Of a DNA stretch of 64,000 nt, positions 1 to 9,028 are shown in pieces. The notes under the pieces are model-generated. The model did not search any database. It was not told the DNA's origin and saw only the letters and a list, made by a program, of their open reading frames with translations. The DNA comes from Rhodococcus jostii NBRC 16295. Lineage in GTDB: Bacteria; Actinomycetota; Actinomycetes; Mycobacteriales; Mycobacteriaceae. Positions within the stretch are counted from its first letter, which is position 1, and each line of letters starts with the position of its first letter. The translations under genes and the position numbers were made by a program. The stretch covers positions 25,076 through 89,075 of the forward strand of contig NZ_BCWY01000038.1 in NCBI RefSeq assembly GCF_001894825.1, read 5' to 3'.

Positions 1-988
1 GGCGGAGCGTGACGCCGTCGACGTCCCCGGCCGTCACGTCGGTGATCAGCCGGGCCAGCCCCGGCGCGGCGCCGCGGTAGAGGACCGACTCCGGCTCGTA
101 CCGGCTGCCGGACCAGTTCTCCAGCTGCGCGAGGTCGTGTTCGGCGGCGTCGGCGGACTCGGCGATCACCACCTCGACGTCGAGAAGGATGCGAATCGAA
201 CCGGGGTCACGGCCCGCCTCCTCGGCAGCTGTGCGCACCTGCGCAGCCCGCTGACGTGCGACGTCCACGCCGGATGCACCGATGCGGATCACGTCGGCGT
301 GCGCGGCGGCGATCCGGGTGGAGTGCTCGTCCCGGGCACCGATCACGACGAGGGACTGCCCCTGCGGCGACCGGGGCGTGATCGAAGGTCCCTTCACGGT
401 GAAGTGGGTTCCCTCGAAATCGATGTAGTGCAGCTTGTCCCGGTCGACGAAGCGTCCGGTGGCCGCGTCGCGGATTTCGGCGTCGTCCTCCCAACTGTCC
501 CACAGCAGGCTCACGACCTCGATCGCGTCGGCCGCCTCCGCCCACAGACTCTCCGCATCCTGGGCATCCTTGCGCCCGAACAGATTCGCCTGGGTCTGAC
601 CGGCCGACACGTCCACCTGCCACCCCGCGCGACCGAGCGACGCGTGGTCGAGGCTCGCGATCGCCTTGGAGACGTGGAACGGTTCGGTGTGGGTGACGGT
701 CACCGTGGGAACCAGGCCGATGCGGTCGGTGGCGGCGACGGCGCGTGCCGCGATCGCCACGGCGTCCAGGTGCCCGCGTTGATCGGCGTGCCCCGTCGTG
801 GCGATCGCGAAGGAATCACCGAGAAACGCGAGGTCCACTCCGGCCGAGTCGGCCTGTCCGAGCAGTCCGGTCCAGTAACCGGCGGTGAAGAGGTCCTCGG
901 CGCGCGAGTCCGGTCGACGCCAGGACTGCGGATGAATTCCCGTGCCGTACAGATCGACGGCGACGAGTGGGAAGCGTGGCTCAGGCAT
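1..988 (-). CDS. LLM-class FMN-dependent monooxygenase (3' end beyond window)
   Basis: The frame opens at ATG 988 ([17 protein letters not shown]) and stays open to base 1, so only the first 329 codons are present. The sequence belongs to the NtaA/SnaA/DszA luciferase-like group: it has the family stretch [24 protein letters not shown], with the dinucleotide-domain segment [20 protein letters not shown] further on. It is clearly paralogous to the gene at 7970-9028 (same WDSWEDDA and FVDRD motifs). Such enzymes use reduced FMN and O2 to cleave C-S or C-N bonds. The ATG overlaps the stop of the upstream ABC ATPase by 8 nt, so it is the last visible gene of that transporter operon. The substrate is not deducible; an organosulfur compound is inferred from context. 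Confidence 0.85.
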   Translation of the reverse strand, partial: MPEPRFPLVAVDLYGTGIHPQSWRRPDSRAEDLFTAGYWTGLLGQADSAGVDLAFLGDSFAIATTGHADQRGHLDAVAIAARAVAATDRIGLVPTVTVTHTEPFHVSKAIASLDHASLGRAGWQVDVSAGQTQANLFGRKDAQDAESLWAEAADAIEVVSLLWDSWEDDAEIRDAATGRFVDRDKLHYIDFEGTHFTVKGPSITPRSPQGQSLVVIGARDEHSTRIAAAHADVIRIGASGVDVARQRAAQVRTAAEEAGRDPGSIRILLDVEVVIAESADAAEHDLAQLENWSGSRYEPESVLYRGAAPGLARLITDVTAGDVDGVTLR

Positions 989-2639
989 GAATCGATTCCT
1001 TCGGCTGTGCGGAACGTGGGCGTACGACGGATCGTCCCGGGATCGCGTCGAGCAGCTGCCGGGTGTAGTCGTGGCGGGGATTGTCGAAAATTTCTGCCGC
1101 GGTCCCGAATTCGACGATCCGCCCGGAACGCATCACGGCGACCGTGTCGCTGATCTGCCGGACCACGGCGAGGTCGTGCGAGATGAACAGATAGCTCAGG
1201 CCGAGTTCCTGCTGCAGGTCCTCGAGCAGACCGAGGATCTGCGACTGTACCGAGACGTCGAGGGCCGACACCGGTTCGTCGAGCACCACGAGTTCGGGGT
1301 GCAGGGCCAGTGCGCGTGCGATGGCGACCCGCTGACGTTGCCCGCCGGACAGTTCGGCGGGTCTGCGGTCCAGGAAGGTGCGGGGCAACGCCACCTGTTC
1401 GAGCAGTTCAGCTACCCGCGCCGCGCGTTCCGTCCTGCTTCCGACACCGAACGCACCGAGTGGTTCCGCCACGATGTCGGCGACGGCGAGTTTCGGGTCG
1501 AGGGAGGCGTACGGGTTCTGGTACACGATCTGCACCCGCCGGCGCAGGGCACGCAGGGCGCCGCCGCGCAGGGTGGTGATGTCCCGGCCGTCGAACTCGA
1601 CGCGTCCCCCGGTAGGCGTCTCGAGCCGGATGGCGATCCGCGCCACCGTGGACTTCCCCGACCCGGACTCTCCGACCAGCGACAGCGTGCGTCCACGCGG
1701 GACCTCGAACGAGACGTCCTGGACGGCATCGAGGGTCGTGCGCCGATCGATCCGGAACGTCCGGGACACGCCGGACACGCGCAGAAGGGCGTCGGGGACG
1801 ACTCCCGCGTCATCCTCGTCGCGGTCACGTCTCCGCTCCACCGAGAGGCTCGGTGCGGCGGCCAGCAGGGAGCGGGTGTACTCGTGCTGCGGGTTCTCGA
1901 GGATCTCGCGGGCAGGTCCCGACTCGACCACCTCGCCCTGGCTCATCACCACGATCCGGTCGGCCCGGTCGGCGGCAACGCCCAGGTCGTGCGTGATCAG
2001 CAGGACCGCGGTGCCGGTTTCGGCGATCCGCGCGTCGAGATGATCCAGAATCCGGCGCTGGACGGTGACGTCGAGCGCGCTGGTCGGTTCGTCGGCGATC
2101 ACGAGTTCCGGGCTGCACGCCAGTGCGATCCCGATCAGGACACGTTGCCGTTGCCCGCCCGACAGGTCCTGCGGGTACTGCCGCGCGCGCACTTCGGGGC
2201 TGTCGATCCCGGCCTCGGCGAGGATGCGCACCGCCTCGAGATGGGCGGTCCGCCGGTCGGCGAGGCCGTGGATCCGCAGGACCTCCGCCACCTGTGCACC
2301 GACCCGCTGGACGGGGTTGAGCGACGTCGTCGGGTCCTGGGGAACGAGGCCGATCCGGGCGCCGCGGATCCGGCCCAGCGCGCGCTCCGACTTGGTGTCG
2401 AGGCGTTCCCCGTCGAACGTGACGGTGCCGCCGACGGCGCGTCCGTTCCCGGCGAGCAGTCCGAGGATCGCGTGCGCCGTGGTGGATTTTCCGGAGCCGG
2501 ACTCGCCGACCACGGCCACCACCTCTCCTCGCCCGACCGTCAGGTCGACGCCCTTCACGGCCACGACGGGATCGTTCAGGCTCCCGTATGCCACCCGCAG
2601 TCCGGAGACCTGCAGCAGCGGGGTGTCGTTCGCGCTCAT
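981..2639 (-). CDS. Dipeptide/nickel-type ABC transporter, fused double ATPase
   Basis: This is a 552-residue protein with two complete ABC ATPase domains in tandem, a DppD-DppF-type fusion. The first has Walker [10 protein letters not shown], signature LSGGQRQRV and Walker [13 protein letters not shown]. The second repeats [18 protein letters not shown] and [12 protein letters not shown]. It would power import with the two permeases at 2636-3556 and 3549-4538 and the lipoprotein at 4542-6188. ATG 2639 ([10 protein letters not shown]) was chosen because it overlaps the permease stop by 4 nt (ATGA); a longer in-frame extension to 2777 would lie inside the permease gene. The family carries peptides, nickel or opines; here an organosulfur solute is inferred. 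Confidence 0.93.
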   Translation of the reverse strand: MSANDTPLLQVSGLRVAYGSLNDPVVAVKGVDLTVGRGEVVAVVGESGSGKSTTAHAILGLLAGNGRAVGGTVTFDGERLDTKSERALGRIRGARIGLVPQDPTTSLNPVQRVGAQVAEVLRIHGLADRRTAHLEAVRILAEAGIDSPEVRARQYPQDLSGGQRQRVLIGIALACSPELVIADEPTSALDVTVQRRILDHLDARIAETGTAVLLITHDLGVAADRADRIVVMSQGEVVESGPAREILENPQHEYTRSLLAAAPSLSVERRRDRDEDDAGVVPDALLRVSGVSRTFRIDRRTTLDAVQDVSFEVPRGRTLSLVGESGSGKSTVARIAIRLETPTGGRVEFDGRDITTLRGGALRALRRRVQIVYQNPYASLDPKLAVADIVAEPLGAFGVGSRTERAARVAELLEQVALPRTFLDRRPAELSGGQRQRVAIARALALHPELVVLDEPVSALDVSVQSQILGLLEDLQQELGLSYLFISHDLAVVRQISDTVAVMRSGRIVEFGTAAEIFDNPRHDYTRQLLDAIPGRSVVRPRSAQPKESIHA

Positions 2640-3556
2640 CGCACTTCCCTCCGTTCGAGTGCATGCCCGAGGCGGTGCGCCGACAGCACGACGGCCACGA
2701 TCACCAGCCCGGGCAGGGTCGTCATCCACCACGCGGTGGCGAGGTAGTTGCGGCCCTCCGAGATCAGCGAGCCCCATTCCGGGGTGGGCGGCACCGCGCC
2801 GAACCCGAGGAAGCTCAGCGACGACACGGCGAGCACCGCCATGCCGAATTCGACCGCCGCCAGGGCGACGACAGGTGCGTACGAGTTCCGCAGGATGTGG
2901 CGACGCAGCACCGTGTGCCAGCGGACGCCCGACGCGAACGCCGCCTCGACGTACAGCGACCGGCGGACGCGCAGCACCTCCGACCGCATCACCCGGGCGA
3001 AGTTCGCGATCAGCGACACTCCCACGGCGATGGCCACGTTGACCGTGCCGAACCCCAGTGCGGTCACCAGCGCGAGCGACAGCAGCAGCGCGGGTATCGA
3101 CAGGAGGACGTCGACGATCCGCATCAGGACGGCGTCCAGGGCCCCTCCGGCCGCACCCGACAGCAGACCGATCAGCGAACCCACGACCAGTGCGATGCCG
3201 ACGGCCAGCAGCGTCGCGGTCAGCGACAGTCCGGCCCCGTGGACGACGCGGGTGTACACGTCACGTCCGATGTTGTCGGTCCCGAACCAGTGTGCGGCGC
3301 TGGGCGCCTGCAGTTTCTGGGCGGGCACGCCGACCAGCGGGTCACCGCTCGCGAACACCGACGGCGCCACCGCGAACCCGACCGCCACGAGGAGCACGGC
3401 GGCCGAGGCCACGAGTACGAGATTGCGGCGCAGCCACTCCGTCACGCCGTGTCCGCGGCGGTGCGGCCGGGGCGTGATCGAGGGCCGCGGTTCGTTCGGC
3501 GCGCCGTCGAAACCCTCGACCTCGTCGATCAGTTCCCTGGTCAGGATGTCAGACAT
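2636..3556 (-). CDS. ABC transporter permease, DppC family
   Basis: A 306-residue inner-membrane permease. The N-terminal cytoplasmic segment is followed by a first membrane helix ([20 protein letters not shown]), then the family-typical [25 protein letters not shown] motif region and several further helices; the EAA-like loop is [21 protein letters not shown]. It pairs with the DppB-type permease to form the channel of the 981-6188 importer. ATG 3556 (MSDILTREL) overlaps the upstream permease stop by 8 nt, and the 3' end overlaps the ATPase start by 4 nt, which indicates tight translational coupling. Confidence 0.92.
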   Translation of the reverse strand: MSDILTRELIDEVEGFDGAPNEPRPSITPRPHRRGHGVTEWLRRNLVLVASAAVLLVAVGFAVAPSVFASGDPLVGVPAQKLQAPSAAHWFGTDNIGRDVYTRVVHGAGLSLTATLLAVGIALVVGSLIGLLSGAAGGALDAVLMRIVDVLLSIPALLLSLALVTALGFGTVNVAIAVGVSLIANFARVMRSEVLRVRRSLYVEAAFASGVRWHTVLRRHILRNSYAPVVALAAVEFGMAVLAVSSLSFLGFGAVPPTPEWGSLISEGRNYLATAWWMTTLPGLVIVAVVLSAHRLGHALERREVR

Positions 3557-4538
3557 GAACCTTCTCCTCCACATCCGCGGTGGCGCTGGTGTCAGAACTG
3601 CGTCTGCCCTCGACGATCCTGGGGTCGATCAGCGGGTAGAGCAGATCGACCGCGAGATTGACGAGCACGTAGACGAGCGAGCTCAGCACCACGATTCCCT
3701 GGACCACCGGAATGTCCTGCGCCATCACGGAAGTCTGCGTGAGCCGCCCGACACCGGCCCGCGAGAACACCGTCTCCACGACGACCGATCCGGCCAGTAG
3801 ATTGCCCACGAGCACACCGGCGATGGTGAACGCGGGAATGCTCGACAACCGCAGAGCGTGCCGCGTCTGGATCTGCCAGCGGGACGCGCCCTTCGCCCGT
3901 GCCGCCTCGATGAACGGTTGCCGCCACGTGGTCTGCAGACTCGCCGCGAGCACCTGGGCGATCACCGCGCCGGTCGGCAACGCGAGCGTCACCGCGGGGA
4001 GCACCAGTGTGGCGACCCCCTGGTCACCGAACGCCGGGAATGCCTTCAGCCGGAACGAGAACACCTGCAGCAGAATCAGACCCACCCAGAACGTCGGCAC
4101 CGCGACACCGAGGGGCGGCAGCGAGAACAGCAGGTTTCGCAGCCACCGGACCCCGGTGTAGGTGGCGAGGAACGCGACCGATGTCCCGAACACTACGGCG
4201 AGGACCAGCGCCGCGCACGCCAGCGCAAGGGTGCTGGGCAGCGCGTTGCCGATCGCCTCGGTCACCGATTGCCCGGTGGCGATCGAGTACCCGAAGTCGC
4301 CGCGCACGGCGTGGCTCAGCGAATTCCAGTACTGCACCCACACCGGCTGGTCCAGCCCGTACCGCGCCTGCAGTTCCGCGACGGCGGCCGCGTCGACCGT
4401 CGTTCCGGCGGTCGCCGAGTCGACGGCGATGCTCACCGGGTCGGACGGCAGCAGGAAGAGCACGGCGAACGACACGGTGAACGTCGCCCACAGGACGGCG
4501 ACCGCCTGCAGAACCCGTAGTCCGAGGTAGCGAATCAT
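3549..4538 (-). CDS. ABC transporter permease, DppB family
   Basis: A 329-residue permease starting MIRYLGLRVLQAVAVLWATFTVSF, the usual DppB amino end. It has about six membrane helices and the conserved loop EAARAKGASRWQIQTRHALR near residues 200-220. It is the first permease after the substrate-binding lipoprotein, with only 3 nt between that stop and this ATG. Together with 2636-3556 it forms the membrane pore. Length and architecture are normal for the family. Confidence 0.92.
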   Translation of the reverse strand: MIRYLGLRVLQAVAVLWATFTVSFAVLFLLPSDPVSIAVDSATAGTTVDAAAVAELQARYGLDQPVWVQYWNSLSHAVRGDFGYSIATGQSVTEAIGNALPSTLALACAALVLAVVFGTSVAFLATYTGVRWLRNLLFSLPPLGVAVPTFWVGLILLQVFSFRLKAFPAFGDQGVATLVLPAVTLALPTGAVIAQVLAASLQTTWRQPFIEAARAKGASRWQIQTRHALRLSSIPAFTIAGVLVGNLLAGSVVVETVFSRAGVGRLTQTSVMAQDIPVVQGIVVLSSLVYVLVNLAVDLLYPLIDPRIVEGRRSSDTSATADVEEKVHV

Positions 4539-4541
4539 GGG

Positions 4542-6188
4542 TCAGCGTCCGCTGATCCAGGTGTCGAAGAACTGGAGCCGGGCCGAGGCCTCGAACTTCA
4601 GATCCTGCACGTTCGGACCGGCTCCGATCGCCTGCGACAGCTCCACCGTGGGGATCCACAGGCCGTTGTCGAGCACCTGCTGCTGAGCGTCGGCGACCAG
4701 CGCGCTCCGCTCGGCGGTGTCGGTGGTGGCGAGCTGCTTCGCGAGCACGTCGTCGAGCGCGGGAATCGGTCCGCGGTTGTTCAGGTTGCGGCCCTCGAGG
4801 CCGAACTGGGTGCGGAGGATGTCACCGTCGGCGCGGGTGCTGTTGTAGTAGGTGGCGTCGAAGTCCTTGGAATTCTGGCGGGCGGTGGCCTCCGGGGTGG
4901 ACACGAGATTCAGCTGCAGATCCACTCCCACCTCTTTGAGCTGCTGCTGCACCAGCTCGAGGATGGCCTGGTTGCCGGCGAACACGGAGCTGAACAGCAC
5001 GGGGAAGCTCAGCCTCTGACCACCCTTCTCCCGGATGCCGTCGGCACCGGGAACCCAGCCCGCCTGATCGAGGATCGACTTCGCCTTCTCCGGGTCGTAC
5101 GTGACGTCCGGCAGCGCCACGTAGCCGGGGGTGCGGCTGGCCAGCGTGCTGGTGGCGGGCCTGAAGTTGGGCCCGAGCACGGTGTCGACCAGTTCCTGCC
5201 GGTTGATCGCCGGGACCAGCGCGCTGCGCACGACGGGATCCACGAGCGGTCCGCGAGTCACGTTGGGCTGGAAGCCGAACGGCGTCCCGGGGTTCGACGT
5301 GGTGAGCACCTGCCCGCCCGCGCCTTCGATCTGCGGGGCGTCCTGCGGCAACGCGTCGCTGATCGCGTCCAGCTGTCCCGAAGACAGGCTGCCCGTGCGG
5401 ACACCGGATTCGGGGACGACACTGAACTCGATGGTGTCGAGGTAGGCCTCGCCGTCGTGGCCGAACACGTCCGAGCCCCAGTTGTATCCGGCGCGCTTGG
5501 CGAGGGTCACCGACTTGTCCTGCTGGTAGTCGGCGTACGTGAACGGCCCGGTGCCCGAGATGGTGCCGGTGCACCGCTCTTCGGCGGACTTCGCGACGGA
5601 CGCATCCGACAGGATGCCGAGCTGCGGGGTGGACGACGCCTGCAGGAACTGCGCGTTGGGTGCGGCGAAGTCGACCTGCGCGGTCAGCGGGTCGATCACG
5701 GTGGTTCCGGTGTAGCCGGTGAGGTAGCTGGCACCGAGCGCGGCCTTGGCTCCGGTCAGGGTGTTCACGATGGCGTCGAGGTTCTTCTTCACCGACTCCG
5801 CGGTGAAAGGTGTTCCGTCACTGAATGTCACCCCGTCCTTCAGGCGGAACGTGAAGGAGGACGCGTCGGCGTCCGTTTCCCAGCTCTCGGCCAGCCACGG
5901 CTTCAGTTCGCCCGTTGCCGGGTCCTGGTCGGTGAGCGAGTCCACCACCTGACGAGCCACGTAGATCGTCTGGTTCGTGCCCGACTGTGCGGGGTCGGCG
6001 CACGTGGGTGCCTGGGAGAGGCCGTAGCGGAGCGTGCCGCCCGGCTGCGCGGGGCCCGCATCCGCGGAGGAACTGCTGGAACCGCCACCGCAGGCGGTGA
6101 GCGCCGTGGCCAGCACGGCGGCGGCGCCGATACCCGCTGCGATGCGGAAACCACCGCGGTGGGGCGAGGACAAAAGCACTGATGGCAC
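4542..6188 (-). CDS. ABC transporter substrate-binding lipoprotein, SBP_bac_5 family
   Basis: About 548 residues. An N-terminal positively charged segment, a hydrophobic core and lipobox LTAC (cysteine followed by a Gly/Ser-rich linker) show a lipoprotein signal. The mature protein carries the family-5 motif region LAESWETDADASSFTFRLKDGVTFSDG, typical of dipeptide, oligopeptide and nickel binders. GTG 6188 is preferred because GGAG lies six bases upstream; another in-frame GTG at 6224 would add 12 residues but has a weaker ribosome site. The gene opens the second sulfur operon and is preceded by a leader peptide ORF, a hairpin and an S-box-like aptamer, so the ligand is probably a sulfur source (inference). 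Confidence 0.9.
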   Translation of the reverse strand: MPSVLLSSPHRGGFRIAAGIGAAAVLATALTACGGGSSSSSADAGPAQPGGTLRYGLSQAPTCADPAQSGTNQTIYVARQVVDSLTDQDPATGELKPWLAESWETDADASSFTFRLKDGVTFSDGTPFTAESVKKNLDAIVNTLTGAKAALGASYLTGYTGTTVIDPLTAQVDFAAPNAQFLQASSTPQLGILSDASVAKSAEERCTGTISGTGPFTYADYQQDKSVTLAKRAGYNWGSDVFGHDGEAYLDTIEFSVVPESGVRTGSLSSGQLDAISDALPQDAPQIEGAGGQVLTTSNPGTPFGFQPNVTRGPLVDPVVRSALVPAINRQELVDTVLGPNFRPATSTLASRTPGYVALPDVTYDPEKAKSILDQAGWVPGADGIREKGGQRLSFPVLFSSVFAGNQAILELVQQQLKEVGVDLQLNLVSTPEATARQNSKDFDATYYNSTRADGDILRTQFGLEGRNLNNRGPIPALDDVLAKQLATTDTAERSALVADAQQQVLDNGLWIPTVELSQAIGAGPNVQDLKFEASARLQFFDTWISGR

Positions 6189-6268
6189 CGAGAACTCCGT
6201 GATCTCGAAGAGTGCCGTGTGCACTGCCCGTCGAATCGGCAGTGCTCACGCGCACAGGAAGGTGAGGG

Positions 6269-6295
6269 ACACCGGATCCGACGCGGATGCGGTGT
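6269..6295 (-). terminator. Hairpin between leader ORF and substrate-binding protein gene
   Basis: On the minus strand ACACCG and ATCCG pair with CGGAT and CGGTGT around a 3-nt loop, with one C/C mismatch: 11 base pairs in all. No U-run follows. It lies 36 nt after the stop of the leader ORF at 6331 and 80 nt before the importer gene, the position expected of an attenuator or a Rho-dependent pause site. A second, weaker hairpin (ACCCCG/CGGGGT) lies just 5' of it. Confidence 0.45.
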
Positions 6296-6330
6296 GAAGA
6301 GCCGGAACCCCGAGGTGACGGGGTGTCAGG

Positions 6331-6414
6331 TCAGCTGTGACAGATCGAGGTGGACAGCCGGCAGAGATCGACGTGGAGACGCCCCCAGGCGCTCACGAAA
6401 CCTTCGGTCAACAT
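6331..6414 (-). CDS. Leader peptide ORF, HxDLCR type (27 aa)
   Basis: A short ORF, ATG 6414 to TGA 6331, ending GRLHVDLCRLSTSICHS. It is preceded by GGAGG four bases upstream, next to the 3' strand of the S-box-like aptamer. The peptide shares the R-x-H-V/I-D-L-C-R core and Cys-rich tail with the leader at 13558-13632, although the flanking residues differ, so the coding sequence is conserved as protein. Short leaders with an RRHVDL-type core precede sulfur genes in many actinobacteria and are annotated as putative leader peptides; translation through the Cys codons is presumed to sense cysteine supply. The specific role here is inferred. Confidence 0.75.
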   Translation of the reverse strand: MLTEGFVSAWGRLHVDLCRLSTSICHS

Positions 6415-6421
6415 CGTTCCT

Positions 6422-6509
6422 CCATCGATCCCGGCGGTAGCACCCGCACCCGCAGGGCGGGGGGTTGCTGCGACGTCAACGAGCCAGGTCTCTCGGTCGC
6501 TCTGGATGG
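6422..6509 (-). promoter_or_regulatory. S-box (SAM-I/SAM-IV class) riboswitch-like aptamer, copy 2
   Basis: Read on the minus strand, the element runs from CCATCCAGAGCGACCGAGAG to GGGATCGATGG. It holds the S-box hallmarks GAGACCTGGCTC, GCAGCAACC and GGTGCTA. CCATC at the 5' end pairs with GATGG at the 3' end (P1), and the GGAGG ribosome site of the leader ORF directly follows that strand. Apart from a short variable hairpin loop it is identical to the copy at 13643-13733. SAM is the known ligand of this class; binding would favour P1 next to the leader's ribosome site. A covariance search would settle the exact class. Confidence 0.72.
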
Positions 6510-6518
6510 TCGTTACCG

Positions 6519-6524
6519 AGTGTA
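6519..6524 (-). promoter_or_regulatory. -10 element (TACACT) of the second sulfur operon
   Basis: TACACT on the minus strand lies ten bases before the aptamer and 36 bases after the stop of the monooxygenase at 6560. It would let the aptamer-leader-importer unit be transcribed independently of the upstream operon. No good -35 is visible. Confidence 0.4.
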
Positions 6525-6559
6525 AGAGATCGCCGGTCGCCGCGCCACACGGACCCCCG

Positions 6560-7954
6560 TCACCCCACGGCCTGCCGGGGCGGGAGTTCCCGTCGCGACA
6601 GGGCGGGCCGGAGACCGAGATGCTCGCGCAGGGTGGAGCCTTCGTATTCCGTTCGGTACGAGCCTCGCTCCTGCAGTTCGGGCACCAGCAGGTCGACGAT
6701 CTCGTCGAGACCGGTGGGCACCAGGTACGGCGAGATGTTGAATCCGTCCGTCGCTCCGCTGCGAACCCACCGGGTGAGTTCGTCGGCGACCTGACCGGGC
6801 GTGCCGGCGAAGCCGGACCGCTGGGTGGTCGCGATCGCGACCTGCCGCAGCGACAGGTTCTGCGCCTCCGCCAGTGCCCGCCATTCCCGGGCGATGGCGA
6901 GCGGATCCTTCCCGTCGCGCGCAGCCCCGCGAGTGACGGAGATCGGCGCGGGCACCGGATCGAATTCGGGCAGTGGCCCGTCCGGGTCGCGATCGGACAG
7001 ATCACGGCCCCACACCTGCCCCACCAGAGACAACGCCGTCTGCCCGGTGTACTGGCCTTCGAGGACCCAACGGACCTTCTCCTCGACCTCGGACTCGTTC
7101 TCCGCGAGCACGATCTGCGTGCCCGGCAGAATCTTGACGTCGTCCTCGGGGCGCCCGGCACGACGCAGTCTGGCCCGGATGTCGTCGGCGAACGCGAGTG
7201 CCTCGTCGAAATGGGTTCCGTGCCGCGAGAAGATCACATCGGCGTGAGTGGCCGCGAAGTCGCGGCCCGCCGGTGAGTCCCCGGCCTGGAAGATGACGGG
7301 ATGCCCCTGGGCGCTGCGCGGGAGGGTCGGGGTGATCGTGACGTCGAACTGCGACGTCCGCCGGGACACCTCCTGCACACCGTCCGGGGTCGACCACGAC
7401 GGCGCGTCGGTGCTCGTCGCCACCGCGTCGTCCGCCCACGCATCCCAGATCGCGCGGGCGGTGTCGAGGAACTGTCCAGCCCGCTCGTACCTGTCCGCGT
7501 GGTCGAGAAAGCCGCCGCGCCGGAAGTTCTCCCCGGTCCACGCGTTGTCCGTGGTGACAGCGTTCCACCCGGCCCGGCCACCGGAAAGCAGGTCCAGCCC
7601 GGACAGCCGCCGGGCGAGGTCGGCCGGCTCGTTGTAGGTCGTGTTCTGGGTGGCCACCAACCCGATGTGCCGGGTGATGCCGGCGAGCGCGGAGAGTTGG
7701 GTGATCGCGTCCGGCCTGCCCACGATGTCGAGATCGAGGATCTTGCCTTCCTGTTCCCGCAGGCGCAGGCCCTCGCCGAGGAAGAAGGCGTCGAACAGGC
7801 CACGCTCGGCGGTCAGTACCACCCGCCGGAACGTTTCGAAGTCGATCTGCGACCCGCTCGACGGATCCGACCAGATCGTCGTGTGGTTGACGCCCTGGAA
7901 GAAGACACCGAAGTGCACCTGGGCGCCGGGCCTGGCGTACGAGTTGTCGGTCAT
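6560..7954 (-). CDS. NtaA/DszA/DmoA-family FMN-dependent monooxygenase
   Basis: A 464-residue luciferase-like flavoprotein. The N-terminus has FGVFFQGVNHTTIW, then the family motifs LVATQNTTYNEPADLARRLSGLDLLSGGRAGWNAVTT (flavin-proximal region) and HADRYERAGQFLDTARAIWDAW. The closest described relatives include dibenzothiophene sulfone monooxygenase DszA, nitrilotriacetate monooxygenase NtaA and dimethylsulfide monooxygenase DmoA; all need a separate FMN reductase, which is not in this window. ATG 7954 (MTDNSYARPG) has GGAG upstream; an in-frame GTG at 7963 is less likely. It is the last gene of the first sulfur operon, 15 nt after the previous stop. Confidence 0.88.
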   Translation of the reverse strand: MTDNSYARPGAQVHFGVFFQGVNHTTIWSDPSSGSQIDFETFRRVVLTAERGLFDAFFLGEGLRLREQEGKILDLDIVGRPDAITQLSALAGITRHIGLVATQNTTYNEPADLARRLSGLDLLSGGRAGWNAVTTDNAWTGENFRRGGFLDHADRYERAGQFLDTARAIWDAWADDAVATSTDAPSWSTPDGVQEVSRRTSQFDVTITPTLPRSAQGHPVIFQAGDSPAGRDFAATHADVIFSRHGTHFDEALAFADDIRARLRRAGRPEDDVKILPGTQIVLAENESEVEEKVRWVLEGQYTGQTALSLVGQVWGRDLSDRDPDGPLPEFDPVPAPISVTRGAARDGKDPLAIAREWRALAEAQNLSLRQVAIATTQRSGFAGTPGQVADELTRWVRSGATDGFNISPYLVPTGLDEIVDLLVPELQERGSYRTEYEGSTLREHLGLRPALSRRELPPRQAVG

Positions 7955-7969
7955 GGTCTCCACAACCTT

Positions 7970-9028
7970 TCAGCGAGAAGAGTCTTCGAGGCGCTCGGCC
8001 TGGAATCGGGTGACAGGACGGTCCAGGCCCAGCGTGCTGCGCAGGGTCGAACCGGGGACGGGACGGTGAGCGATGCCGGCGCGCAGGAGGGCCGGGACGA
8101 CGTGCCGCGCCAGCACCGGAAGGTCCTCGTCGACGACGGCGGGATGCAGTCGCACGCCGTCGGCGTGCGAGTCCAGGGCGCGCAGTAGTTCCACCAGCCC
8201 GGGGGCATCGCCGGTGAACGACAGCCGTCCGCCGGGCGGGGCAGGCGTGGACGAGCCGAGTGCCACATCGAGTTCGGCGAACACGAGCGTCGCCCCGCCG
8301 GCCTTCGCGCGCCCGGCGGCCTCGACGGTGTCCTCGAGGGTCGGCCCGGACACCAGCACCACGTCGACCAGCGACGGATCGGTATCGCCTTCGCGGCCGA
8401 ACACCACCAGTTGCCCCTGTGGCGGCCGCGGCACGATGGCGGGCCCCTTCACCGAATACGTCTCGCCCTGGAAGTCGATGTAGTGCAATCGGTCGCGGTC
8501 GACGAAACGTCCGGTCGCGTAGTCGCGGATCACCGCGTCGTCCTCCCAGGAGTCCCACAGGTCCCGGACCACGGTGAGCGCGTCCCGTTCCTCCCGCGCG
8601 AAGTCGGCGGGGGCCGTGACCTCGGTCCGTCCCAATGCGCGCGCAACCCGGGGGTCGGTGTCGCGGGTTGCGATCCAGCCGCCGCGTCCGCGCGAAGCGT
8701 AGTCGAGCGTCGCGAGCTGGGAGGACGTGTGGAACGGCTCGGCGTACGTGGTGCCGACCACCGGGACCAGGCCAATCGTGCTGGTGGTCGCGGCGACGAA
8801 CGCGGCGCGGTTCACCGCGTCGATCCGGCCGGCCGGTCCCCCGTCGGCGCCGGGAGGCAGCAGCGAGTCGTCGAACGAGGCAAACGTGAAACCGGCGTTC
8901 TCCGCCGCCGCGACACGGTCCGCCACCGTGCGCCCGGTCAGCAACCGGTCGGGCGCGTGAGCGGCTCGCCGCCACGCGTCGGGACGGGCACCCTCACCGT
9001 CGAGTTCGATGCCCAGAAAGAGGCTCAT
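7970..9028 (-). CDS. LLM-class flavin-dependent oxidoreductase
   Basis: A 352-residue luciferase-like protein. It starts MSLFLGIELDGEGARPD at ATG 9028, which overlaps the stop of the preceding gene by 4 nt (ATGA). Motifs include GLVPVVGTTYAEPFHTSSQLATLDYASRGRGGW and LHYIDFQGETYSVKGPAIVP, shared with the partial gene at 1-988. The two are paralogues placed in the two sulfur operons. It is shorter than DszA/NtaA and its C-terminal half departs from the typical barrel, so its activity may have diverged. It probably attacks a C-S compound, by context only. Confidence 0.85.
   Translation of the reverse strand: MSLFLGIELDGEGARPDAWRRAAHAPDRLLTGRTVADRVAAAENAGFTFASFDDSLLPPGADGGPAGRIDAVNRAAFVAATTSTIGLVPVVGTTYAEPFHTSSQLATLDYASRGRGGWIATRDTDPRVARALGRTEVTAPADFAREERDALTVVRDLWDSWEDDAVIRDYATGRFVDRDRLHYIDFQGETYSVKGPAIVPRPPQGQLVVFGREGDTDPSLVDVVLVSGPTLEDTVEAAGRAKAGGATLVFAELDVALGSSTPAPPGGRLSFTGDAPGLVELLRALDSHADGVRLHPAVVDEDLPVLARHVVPALLRAGIAHRPVPGSTLRSTLGLDRPVTRFQAERLEDSSR

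Noticed and set aside
137..2777. Long plus-strand frames of 338 and 601 codons opposite the transporter genes
   Set aside because: Arg/Asp/Val-rich mirror frames of high-GC genes, with no ribosome sites and no family resemblance.
6411..6540. The near-identical stretches at 6.4 and 13.7 kb as remnants of a transposon
   Set aside because: The conserved parts are exactly the S-box core and leader features, with variation only in a loop and in the leader; no terminal repeats or transposase fragments are present.
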